Shown in pieces: positions 55,157 to 63,418 of a DNA stretch of 64,000 bases. The position numbers and the translations under genes are program-made. The notes under the pieces were generated by a model. The model saw nothing but the letters and a program-made list of their open reading frames with translations. It was not told the origin of the DNA and did no database searches. Source of the DNA: Phytophthora sp. 'mugwort' (taxonomy: Eukaryota; Oomycota; Peronosporomycetes; Peronosporales; Peronosporaceae); NCBI GenBank assembly GCA_033558025.1, contig JAUCEF010000002.1, forward strand, positions 1,612,001 to 1,676,000, in the 5' to 3' direction. Numbering within the stretch: the first letter of the stretch is position 1; each line of letters opens with the position of its first letter.

Positions 55157-55388
55157 GCAATGCCACTTCGCACGAGTTTGTTTCGATATCCTCGATATAT
55201 GTTGATTTTTTATCGCTGATACTTACTTCAAGTATGGCAGACTCACATTCAGGACTTTTGGTGGGAAGGAACACACTATCACCAAGAACAATACTTTTGT
55301 CAGCTTGTAGCATCGTCGATCCCACGATCTGATTAGGTTCATCAGTAGTTAAATTAGTTTTGAGCTCTTTACTTGGTAAGCAACCCAT
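55149..55388 (-). CDS. Small acidic protein with N-myristoylation/palmitoylation signal
   Basis: 79 residues beginning MGCLPSKELKTN: Gly2 and Ser6 fit N-myristoyltransferase, and Cys3 is a likely palmitoyl site, so the protein should sit on membranes. The rest is acidic and β-prone (VLGDSVFLPTKSPE, AILEVSISDKKST). It starts 11 bp after the end of the DUF5754 gene, suggesting co-expression on the minus strand. The open frame extends upstream through the neighbour, but ATG 55388 is the natural start. Function unknown; membrane-anchored virion or egress factor is speculation. Confidence 0.5.
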   Translation of the reverse strand: MGCLPSKELKTNLTTDEPNQIVGSTMLQADKSIVLGDSVFLPTKSPECESAILEVSISDKKSTYIEDIETNSCEVALLR

Positions 55389-55398
55389 TGTTTTATAT

Positions 55399-55665
55399 TT
55401 AGGTCCATAAATATTTTTTCGAAAACCAATCGGCTGAGTACATCGGATGGTTGTTTTTGTGTCGCTTATAGTATCTTTCGCGCCTCGCTTTATCGCTGTG
55501 ACCATACGCACGAAATGCTTTTAAAGGTGTCGAATCCTTGTATTGTTGATAAGGCGTACCATCCCGCTTGAAAGCGCCAAAAGATACAATGCTACCATCA
55601 TCAAACACAGCATCATATTTTTTCCCCTTTCGTTGAGGAGAAACTCTAAACTTGAAGGCAGCCAT
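55399..55665 (-). CDS. DUF5754-family protein
   Basis: Intact 88-residue basic protein. It shows the family pattern KYDAVFDDGSIVSFGAF, then YKDSTPLKAFRAYGHSDKAR, RRERYYKRH and YSADWFSKKYLW at the end. Such proteins are common in giant DNA viruses, virophages and Polinton-like viruses and are thought to be small virion or DNA-associated factors, but their function is unknown. A GTATAG box lies just upstream of the start. Confidence 0.8.
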   Translation of the reverse strand: MAAFKFRVSPQRKGKKYDAVFDDGSIVSFGAFKRDGTPYQQYKDSTPLKAFRAYGHSDKARRERYYKRHKNNHPMYSADWFSKKYLWT

Positions 55666-55678
55666 TGTCTATACTCAC

Positions 55679-57681
55679 TCAGCGATTTTTCAACTCATCG
55701 ATTTGCTTTTGCTGGTCATCTACTCTATCAATCAATGCCTGAATCATTCTCACGTTATACGCAGCTAATTTTGAATAATCTACATGAAGCTTTACCCCCT
55801 TAGGCTCTAACCATGGATCAGAACTTTGATCAAGTTCTGTATCATTATCAGGGATACGAGCGACTAAATCTAAGAATCCTTGATCTAAAACATCCTGAGC
55901 GATCAGACCCAATTCTTTTGGCTTATCAGAATGTTGCTTCCATTTATATGATTTCACTTTCAAGGTCTTGTAAAGACATTCAACACGGCCAATAGGCACA
56001 TCAACAATATCTTGCTTTAAACGACGATCTGATTGCATAACCATCGCTTCGCAACCAATGTATCCGTTAAATATACCGCATACATTTGTATATGTGATTG
56101 GTGTTCCAGTAGCAGTTTCTGTCACTCCAGAGTCACTTCTTAGTCGATACACTGTTAATCCTACATTACCTGCACTATTCCATGTATAACTTACAGTATT
56201 AGAGACATGGAGAGGGGCTGATGGGGTGACAGTAGATAATCCAAGACGTCCAGTGTTCGTTAGAGTCATACGAGTTGTCTGAATAGTACCAAATCTTAGG
56301 TCATTAGATGTATAATTTCCAATCCAAGTAGCATTCGTAGATGTTGCATTAGTGCCATTATTGACCTCGATTTGAAACTGAACAGGTGAAATGTTCGATC
56401 CTTTAAATGTAAGCATCCTTGTATAGCTACTATACAAATAATCCGTTCCAGATCCATAACAGAGAAATATTCATTTGCAGGTGTTGAATTAATGCCTAAC
56501 TCTGTTAAGCTTCCTACAGTTGTTATATTAGCTTGATTTCCATAAGCTAAAAACCCCTTTAGACTACCAGAGCACGTAATATCACCAGATGTTGAAAGGG
56601 TTGCTGCTGATATATTTCGACTTGCATCGACGAAAGCAACACTATTGACTTGATACCCAGCGAATGCGTTCATCGTTCCGCTACAAGCAATATTACCGAT
56701 ATTTTGGATATGCCTTGAGCTTGTGATAACATCAGTCCCGCTGATTCTGATCGATCCGAAGTCGCCGAGTGTCCCGCTGACCTTTATCGAACCATTCAGG
56801 TTTTGGGCATCAAGAGTGCGGATCGATGCGATATCCTTGTTGATATCAACTACGAGAGCTTTAGATGCTACAGCACCACCATAACTGATGCCAACGAATG
56901 CCATATGATCAAAATTGAGATACGATCCCAACGATGAGTTCCATAATTTGAGGTTAGGTATTTGCAAACCAGTTCCACCAGTATTCAGCGTGAGGTTGGT
57001 TAGGATTCCAACAGCCGTAATGCCCGTTTGAGATCCTGAAACAGCTCCAGTCAGCGTTGTTGCGGATATTGATGATAAACCAGTTAATGATCTACCTGCA
57101 CCCGTGAATACAAGGTTGCCGCCAATCGTGAGCACTGATAGCGTCCCAAGTGAAGTAATATTGGTTTGAGCTCCTGTCGATAGCGTGCCAGATAGTGTAG
57201 CTGCCGATACAGCGCCAGAGACATTCAATGCTGAGAGAGTGCCAAGTGAAGTAATACCAGGCTGCGCCGCGGTCTTTATGGATCCATAAATATTGGTCGC
57301 CGTCAGTGATGTAATAGTTCCGATTTCGCCAGATCCTCCAAGAACGAGAGCCTTTGAGTTTGCGGCTGATCCGGGTGTAATTCCATCTAAGAATGATGGT
57401 AGAGTCCCCACGGGAACACCTGCGACCGTCAGAGCGCTGCAACTGATAGTACCAAGCCCACTAATATCATTATTGGTTCCAGGAACAAGTGATACGCCTT
57501 GTGTAGCTATCCCGTGTGTAATCCCTGATAGGAACGTCAATCGATAATCATTCTTATCAAGATACAAAGTCTGAGCATACTCATATGACAGATAACCAGA
57601 CGAATCCAACTTTAGAAAGTAATCGGGATTATAGATGGTTGATGTGAAAATTGGCTGAGGATAATGAAAACCAGAACTCAT
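55679..57681 (-). pseudogene. Fibre-like protein with C-terminal S74 intramolecular chaperone, frameshifted
   Basis: The N-terminal part starts MSSGFHYPQPIF and continues with many short Gly/Ser/Thr β repeats containing GLGTIS, SLGTLS and SGAVSAATLSG units, as in trimeric fibres. After a frameshift near 56465 comes WNSAGNVGLTVY and then the chaperone domain: MQSDRRLKQDI with the Ser at the expected autocleavage site, ELGLIAQDV and VDYSKLAAYNVRMIQALIDR. S74 domains fold trimeric phage fibres and then cut themselves off, so this probably encodes a host-attachment spike or fibre of about 670 residues. It shares a palindromic promoter box with the ATPase gene. Confidence 0.82.
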
Positions 57682-57700
57682 AGTTGTTTTTTGTCTCAAG

Positions 57701-57708
57701 CTATATAG
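57701..57708. promoter_or_regulatory. Palindromic CTATATAG box between divergent genes
   Basis: Only 50 bp separate the fibre start (57681, minus) and the ATPase start (57732, plus). The box reads the same on both strands. Confidence 0.5.
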
Positions 57709-57731
57709 AACAAGCGATTAAATACACGATC

Positions 57732-58415
57732 ATGAGCGGAATTCCAAATTATGGGGCCTCCCTCCCGAAAAAGTTCAAATCGTCAAGCATGGGTGATATA
57801 CCAGCTCTTGACATTAAAAAGCTGTTTAGGATGGTTGTCCTTGGTCCATCGTTCAGTGGGAAGAACAATCTATGTATGTTCATCCTCAAGCATTCTCCTC
57901 ACGTATTTGCACATCTAACGATCATAGCTCGTAATCCTCAGCAAGAATTGTATGAGTATCTCCGTGATAAGTTGGAAGATTCCATTACTTTCGCTGACCC
58001 CGATACCCCACCGAAAGTTGATCAAGTCCGCCATACGCCAATGAGCTCCAACAAACCTGAACTTATCATCATAGACGACTACAGTAATGATAAGCTACTC
58101 CAGAAGAATATCTTCTCACATTATTTTACAAGGGGCCGACATTTCAAGATATCCACCATATTCCTTAGCCACAGCTACTTTGCTACTGATAAGATGATTC
58201 GCTTGAATTCAGAGTACGTGGCGATCCTAACAGCTAATTCGAAGCGTGATTTACAGATGGTGGTCAAGGACTTTAATATCAAGGGGGTAGATGATCGCTC
58301 GATCGTCTATTACTACAACAAAGCCACTGAGCAAAAGGGACAGATGTTATTCATCGACTCGGTAAAGGGTCAAATCAGGTACAACTTTGATAGACCTATT
58401 GCGATGGAAGAGTAA
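57732..58415 (+). CDS. FtsK/HerA-type packaging ATPase
   Basis: 227 residues, start at MSGIPNYGAS chosen because it follows the promoter box and matches the family length. Walker A is GPSFSGKNNL (residues 38-47); the Ser/Thr that coordinates magnesium is Asn45 here, which would weaken or abolish activity. Walker B is LIIIDDYSND with Asp115/Asp116. FSHYFTRGRHFKISTIFLSH contains the conserved strand and sensor-like region. The protein would pump element DNA into capsids. The frame is intact; only the Walker A residue is unusual. Confidence 0.88.
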   Translation: MSGIPNYGASLPKKFKSSSMGDIPALDIKKLFRMVVLGPSFSGKNNLCMFILKHSPHVFAHLTIIARNPQQELYEYLRDKLEDSITFADPDTPPKVDQVRHTPMSSNKPELIIIDDYSNDKLLQKNIFSHYFTRGRHFKISTIFLSHSYFATDKMIRLNSEYVAILTANSKRDLQMVVKDFNIKGVDDRSIVYYYNKATEQKGQMLFIDSVKGQIRYNFDRPIAMEE

Positions 58416-58461
58416 TTCCATTTAATCAATCAGAAATATGCTTAGCATCATATAATTAACG

Positions 58462-59325
58462 ATGTCAAGTTTCATCAAAATCGACAGTACCAACCTCGTA
58501 CAAGATGGATACAATTCCACTTGGAAATATCAATTCCCTGGATCGGCTGCTGACATCCATGAAGCTGTTTGTGCTGTTCAATCAATCAGCATGTACAACT
58601 CGGAATTTAACATAGATGCGATGCAATTTCAGAATACTTCATTCAAACTCGAAGTGCCAACGGCGGCTACTACATATACGATAAGTATGAATCTACAAGA
58701 TGGTATATATTAATACACAAATATCAACGCAAGCATCCAAGCTGCTTTGATCAGCGCTGGTGCATATCTGATCGATAGCGAAGGGAATAACGTTTTCTAT
58801 ATCCAATTGATTTAAAACAGTGTCTATTACGCTGCTCAGATCGATTTCCCTACTCCTACTTCCCTCCCATCAGGATATACAAGACCCGCTACTGGGCTTT
58901 ATTCCGTTTCTGGTACTGGTTTGCCTACAACTACACGCGTGCCTCGTCTGATTATTGACAATGCTGAGTTTGGTAAGGTTCTTGGTCTTGTTTCAGGAAC
59001 GTATCCCGCTGCATCGGCTACTGTTGCAAGCGCTCAGCTATTAAATATCATTCCTCAAGCTCATCCAACGAGCTCATACATCGTTCGTTGTGATCTTATA
59101 AAAAATGAGTACGTCGCCTCGGGTGATATTCTAAGTGCGTTTGATAGAGGTGATGTTCCAATTGGAAAGTTGATTAATTATAAACCAAGTCAATATGCTT
59201 GGATGAACTGCCACAATGGCTCTCGCTCTACGATCACAACTAGCATTTACAATCAGGATGATAAGAAAGTAATCTTTCGTGATACATCAGTATCGATCAT
59301 GCTTTTAACTCGTCCAAAAAAATAA
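58462..59325 (+). pseudogene. Minor capsid (penton) protein with two in-frame TAA codons
   Basis: A single frame of 287 codons reads MSSFIKIDSTNLVQDGYNST at the start, then SISMYNSEFNIDAMQF. It is interrupted by TAA at 58711 and 58813, and continues SVYYAAQIDFPTPTSLPSGY, LPTTTRVPRLIIDNAEFGKV and a C-terminal SVSIMLLTRPKK. Content and position fit the single-jelly-roll penton of Polintons, which forms capsid vertices. Both stops fall where Gln fits. AT-rich box CATATAATTAACG precedes the start. Confidence 0.8.
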
Positions 59326-59395
59326 TCTGATGATATATTTTTTTTAGAAAGTAAAAACTTCCAGCTGTCATAGCCTTCTTTCTCATAGCTCGAAT

Positions 59396-60105
59396 CTAAG
59401 CCATGTGATCCTTAGCCTCTTGACTACCCTTTGCAAATTTTTTGGGCTTGGGCTTGGCTACACCAACGCCGTATCGTCTCTTTACTTCTCCACGGATAGA
59501 CTTGATTAGGTTTTCATGCTCAGGCTTAGTCGCCTTGGATAGTAGGTACTTCTCTCCTGCATCAACTGCATCAGTTAGAACCCCCTTTCGTTTAGCGTAA
59601 GATAGAGCTCGCTTAGCTCCCTTCTTCACATCAGTCATAGTTAGTTTTCCTCCTTCCTTATCAGAGTCGCTGTCATAGACACCAATACCCGTCATGGAAC
59701 GAATGGCTGCTCTTGCGGGGATAGCCGCCGATGGCTGACCTGCATATGTTGCAAGAGCGGGACTGCAAAATCAGCTGCTCTACTAAGTAATCCTGAGTCT
59801 TTGGCGAACTTAAAAGCTGATTTGATACCTCCCCATACCTTAGACCAAATACTCGCTCCGTGCATGCCTCCACCATTCATATGCTTGAATGGATAGCCGA
59901 TTTCCTTCTTTGCGATAGTCAGTCGCGTTCCTTTCCCCGCTTTAGCAGCCTTGACTGCCTTAGCGTAGCTCTCGGGATGTAGATGTAGTGTAGCTCCGCT
60001 TCCGTTTAGATCATCTTTCGACAGCGTTAGTGTTCCTGTCTTGAACGCTCGCTTGAGCTTCGCTTCGGGGATAGCTGATGAAACTGATAACTCCTTGAAA
60101 GTCAT
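59396..60105 (-). pseudogene. pVI/PX-like membrane-active core protein, frameshifted
   Basis: Starts MTFKELSVSSAIPEAKLKRA and continues LTLSKDDLNGSGATLHLHPE and AGKGTRLTIAKKEIG. Then follows the segment MNGGGMHGASIWSKVWGGIK with an amphipathic helix like the lytic N-terminus of adenovirus pVI. A lost base near 59758 shifts the frame; the remainder reads ALATYAGQPSAAIPARAAIR and a basic tail (KGAKRALSYAKRKGVL) that could bind DNA. In Polintons and adenoviruses such proteins are processed by the viral protease encoded next door. The upstream part of the open frame overlaps the protease gene and is probably not translated. Confidence 0.65.
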
Positions 60106-60107
60106 GG

Positions 60108-60488
60108 TTATATTATTGTCAGGTTTAAATCCTTCATCTTTGAAAATAATTGTGGTTTCTTGTGTTGCTTGGAATAGAGCCAAAGGATACAAAATGGTCC
60201 GCAATAATCTCCATGAGTCCCTTGATATTGCTTGGGGTTGTATCTTCCAATTCCATACTTAGTAGGGCCTGCTTCACCCATACTATCGAAATACTCACCG
60301 TTATGAACTGCCGTCCAATGGCCTACATTAAGATTAGGTGGTCGTAGTAGAATGAGGTATGATCCTTTCTTCGAAATTGGTTTCGTTATTTCACTTGATT
60401 CATAGATATCATCAAGATGAACCCCAATTATTTTCGATAGTTCGATTAATTCATGGTCGGATGTGATGGGCTTGATAAAATGGCTCAT
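60108..60488 (-). CDS. Adenain-like cysteine protease (Ulp1 fold)
   Basis: 126 residues, start MSHFIKPITSDHE at 60488. Catalytic residues are present in the adenain order: His57 in NVGHWTAV, Asp68 in GEYFDSMG, Gln89 in KQYQG and Cys96 in GDYCGPFCILWLYS. It would mature capsid precursors. It is compact compared with adenovirus protease, as usual in Polintons. It is divergent from the capsid gene, sharing a 48-bp promoter region with CCATATAGATTC, and followed after 2 bp by its likely substrate, the pVI-like gene. Confidence 0.87.
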   Translation of the reverse strand: MSHFIKPITSDHELIELSKIIGVHLDDIYESSEITKPISKKGSYLILLRPPNLNVGHWTAVHNGEYFDSMGEAGPTKYGIGRYNPKQYQGTHGDYCGPFCILWLYSKQHKKPQLFSKMKDLNLTII

Positions 60489-60522
60489 AATATTTAATTT
60501 CCTGAAAAGTATATTAGAAACC

Positions 60523-60532
60523 ATATAGATTC
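60523..60532. promoter_or_regulatory. Polinton AT-rich promoter box between protease and capsid genes
   Basis: ATATAGATTC lies 4 bp before the capsid ATG at 60537 and within 50 bp of the protease start on the other strand. Confidence 0.5.
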
Positions 60533-60536
60533 AACG

Positions 60537-62790
60537 ATGAGTGAAACTCAACTATCCGACCAATATTTGTACCAGAGTTCGCTCAAGAGCGATCCTGAGA
60601 TCAAGGTATCTTCTGGCAAGCGTGTCCCGTTTGTTATTGATCTGAATCAGGGTTCATACCAGAATGGTGTCATTACTGTAAGGATGTGGTTTGCAAATAC
60701 GACACATTTTACATCGATTACATATGGGTAATACCTTTGGTCCCGACACAATCGATATACGCACAGTCTGGTGCAGACGTAAAGTTTCTATCGTCCAAGG
60801 CAAAGGTCACGGGTTCGAGTCCCATCGATAACACATTTTATTTTGCATAGTTTGCATAAATTGCACATAAGGAGGCGCCGCGCGACACCACGACATCTTC
60901 CAAGGATCACTTATGTGAACTACACTCATGGTACACGCAATCATTATCATGATGACGAAACCAGAGAATGTCCCAGAGTCTCCAGCCAATCAGATAGTCA
61001 ATAGAGTGTGACGTGTAGGTTTGCATGTGATGTAGAGGAATGGTTGGTCACCGTGCGGAGAATATCCAGCGTGGCACAAAGGACACACAAGAGCCTCCAT
61101 GGCGGCTTAGATATAGCGTTAGCGAACTAAGGACCGCCCAAAATGAATCACTTCCAAATTTCCTTCCTACTCGACAACTCCTTCTCCTCCGCCCCACATC
61201 ATTACAATTACCATTGATGCAACTGCTCAGCTCAATGGTTCTGAGGGATTCGCATGTCTTCGCGATGCTTACCTCATGCTCCCATACAAGGTATCGATGA
61301 AGAATGGTGGTACCGCTCAGACCGCTGCTGCCAATCGTTTCTGTGCTACTCTAAAGTGCGGCAACTGGAATGTCATCGATAGCATGTCGCTTGAGCTCAA
61401 TGGTAAGACCATTATCAGTATGGCTGACTACAAGTTGTTTTGGAACAATATTCGTGCTCAGACAGGTTATAGTCCTCAGTACGTTGAAAAGCATGGTGCT
61501 GAGTCGTTCCTTTTCCCCGATTCCGCTCAGTCCGTTTCATACAGCTCTGCTACAAGCTCGACTACCGGTGACGGATACAGCAACACTACTGCATTCACGT
61601 CTTCTTTCGCTACCACTGGTCCCGCCGGTGGCGCCTCTATCCCCAATGATGGTCTCGTTAAGCGTCTTCTATCGAACCCTCCTACCGTTGGTGCTGATTT
61701 CTCTACTTCGTGGCCTTCGGTAGGTGCGGCGGCTGCTTCTACTACCATTGCTAACCAAACTGCTCGCGGTGCTTTCGTTGCTGGCTCTAACGCTGCTGAT
61801 GCGATCATGGGAACGTGGAACTACATGCTCAAGATCAAGCTAACTGACCTCCATCCTATCTTCAAGGATCTTGACTTGATGGCCAATCCTCAAATTCGCC
61901 TTCGCTTCCGCGTCAATCAGGGTACTTCCGCTGTCGCTGTAAGCGCTGCTAAGGGTTTGTCTCTAACAAGTATTACTCTTGCAAGTGGTAATGTATGCCC
62001 TGTTATGCTTGCGGCTACCTCCACTGGTAATCCTATGGCTGGTGTCATGGCTAATTCCGCTCCATTCAGTATTTCCTGGGGCGCTGTAGTCAATGCCCTT
62101 GAACCCAATATTGATGGAACTTACATGCCTTTCACCACTTCTCGTCTGTATGTACCGTTCGTACATCTTGAGAACCCTCTGGCTATTATTTCCAAGCCTG
62201 TTAAGAAAATTCGATACAATGACTGCTATGCTCTGTGGTTCTATCAGCGTGCTGCTGTTGGTAAGCAAGCGACTCAGCATAATGCTGCATTCGATCTCCA
62301 ACTGTCGGCGTCTGTTAAAAATGCCAAATACATTATTCTTCTTCTTTTCGCTGAACAGACGGGTAGCTTTGCTTCCGCCGCTGTACAGCAATTTCAGAGT
62401 CCTTTCGATTCGGCTCCGTGGTCGCTTCACCCGGGATCGTCTATTCGCAACTTCAACGTTCGTATCGGATCTCATCAGACGTTCGATATCAGCCATGACT
62501 ATGACTTCCACCACTTTCACAATGAACTGGCTAAGATTGGATCGATAAATGGTGATTTGACTCCTGAGCTGGTGAATGGTCTTCTTGACTATCAGACGTG
62601 GTCGCTAACTAACCGCGTTCTCATTGCTGATGTCAGTCGTCTGACTGAGCGTGATATTCCTCAGGCTATTCAGGTACAAGGCATAAACGCAGGATGCCAA
62701 GGAACAGATATGCTCGTACTGGTTGTGAGTGAGCAAGAGCTATCTTACGATCGCCTAACGGGTGAGATTTTAGATTTTCCCACAGCTTAG
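60537..62790 (+). pseudogene. Major capsid protein (double jelly roll), split by an insertion
   Basis: The first 47 codons (MSETQLSDQYLYQSSLKS onward to QNGVIT) are followed by 529 bp of foreign DNA. The coding sequence then resumes at 61206 (IDATAQLNGSEGFACLRDAY) and stays open to TAG at 62788. Without the insertion the frame is continuous at about 574 codons, close to the usual length of Polinton capsid proteins. Typical blocks are LPYKVSMKNGG, SLELNGKTIISMADY and SSIRNFNVRIGSH. It forms the trimeric capsomers of the icosahedral shell. The matching gene fragment at 36418-37383 confirms the reading. Confidence 0.92.
60677..61205. mobile_element. 529-bp insertion in the capsid gene, tRNA-like pol III boxes, 7-bp target duplication
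   Basis: TCATTAC occurs at 60670-60676 and 61199-61205 and the capsid frame is exactly preserved by its removal. Inside, TGGTGCAGACG (60769) fits a pol III A box and GGTTCGAGTCC (60812) a B box, 43 nt apart as in tRNAs, so part of it looks tRNA-derived (SINE-like). No poly-A or known 3' tail is seen. Confidence 0.65.
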
Positions 62791-62812
62791 ATTTAAAAAA
62801 AATATTTTTTTC

Positions 62813-63114
62813 TTAGCTTAACTCTTTCAGTAGCTTAGGACACTTTTCAATAACGAATTGGTTCTTGCGAAGGTAATCGATATATCCTGGATTCATTCGA
62901 CTGATCTGCTTGAGGGTCTTACCTCGATACTTACCCCAAGTCATCATGTAAGAGTTATCATCAGTCAGAAACTTGCTGTGATGGAATATCTTGATTTCAT
63001 CACTAATAATTTGATTGGGTTGATTGAAACCCAACGACAATAGCCGGGATCACTATCATAGGCCTCTTCAATGGTCTTACCTTTGTATTTTCCGAAAGTT
63101 AGTTCGTTCGACAT
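62813..63114 (-). pseudogene. ExoX C-terminal-like double-motif gene, frameshifted
   Basis: From ATG 63114: MSNELTFGKYKGKTIEEAYD, then SDPGYCRWVS. A frameshift near 63040 leads into FNQPNQIISDEIKIFHHSKF and the second motif MMTWGKYRGKTLKQISRMNP, ending LLKELS. About 100 codons in all. The paired GKY(K/R)GKT motifs match the exodeoxyribonuclease X-like C-terminal domain. On the minus strand it converges on the capsid gene; the copy in the truncated Polinton is on the plus strand. Preceded by GTATATAGATAC. Confidence 0.65.
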
Positions 63115-63128
63115 GTTGTCAGTGGGGT

Positions 63129-63141
63129 GTATCTATATACA
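63129..63141 (-). promoter_or_regulatory. Polinton AT-rich promoter box
   Basis: On the minus strand GTATATAGATAC lies 15 bp before the ATG at 63114. Confidence 0.45.
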
Positions 63142-63212
63142 TACCCCCTTTTAAATTTTTGGGATTTTTTTTAATTAATTCAGAAATTACCTACAGTGCG
63201 ATCTTAGTGCTT

Positions 63213-63386
63213 GAGCGGATCTGAAACCACCCTAAGATCCAAAAGGCGTTGCATTCGCTCTCAGGTGGTCGAGAGGTTGCGTCGTCAAAATAGCAGCTGG
63301 TCCGAAAGAAGGTTCCAGGAATGTTCTTGGTGGTAAATTACGGTAAGGAAAAAAACTGCCGGCGTAATGTTCCAAGTATTACTACT
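63213..63386 (-). repeat. Right terminal inverted repeat of the Polinton
   Basis: Reverse complement of 44666-44839 with roughly one difference in ten bases. Confidence 0.93.
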
Positions 63387-63392
63387 CAAGTC
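63387..63392. repeat. Target site duplication, right copy
   Basis: CAAGTC directly after the terminal ATTACTACT; identical to 44660-44665. Confidence 0.9.
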
Positions 63393-63418
63393 TTGTATGG
63401 TGTTGGAATAACACAGAC

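Larger units (their letters stand above)
44666..63386 (+). mobile_element. Complete Polinton/Maverick element (18.7 kb)
   Basis: Both ends begin AGTAGTAATACTTGGAACATT read inward and are flanked by the 6-bp repeat CAAGTC. Between them lie PolB, integrase, packaging ATPase, protease, penton and major capsid genes plus accessory cargo. The interior is AT-rich compared with the host genes on either side. The two TIRs are about 90% alike over 174 bp by eye. Most core genes carry stops, frameshifts or an insertion, so the copy is inactive as a unit. Confidence 0.96.

Noticed and set aside
47476..59325. Alternative genetic code with TAA/TAG read as Gln in the Polinton
   Set aside because: Stops fit Gln positions, but the capsid, integrase and polymerase genes end properly at TAA or TAG. 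Frameshifts and a TGA stop also occur, so decay explains the pattern better.
60760..60835. A functional tRNA gene
   Set aside because: A and B boxes are well spaced but I could not fold a proper acceptor stem or anticodon arm; treated as a tRNA-derived remnant.
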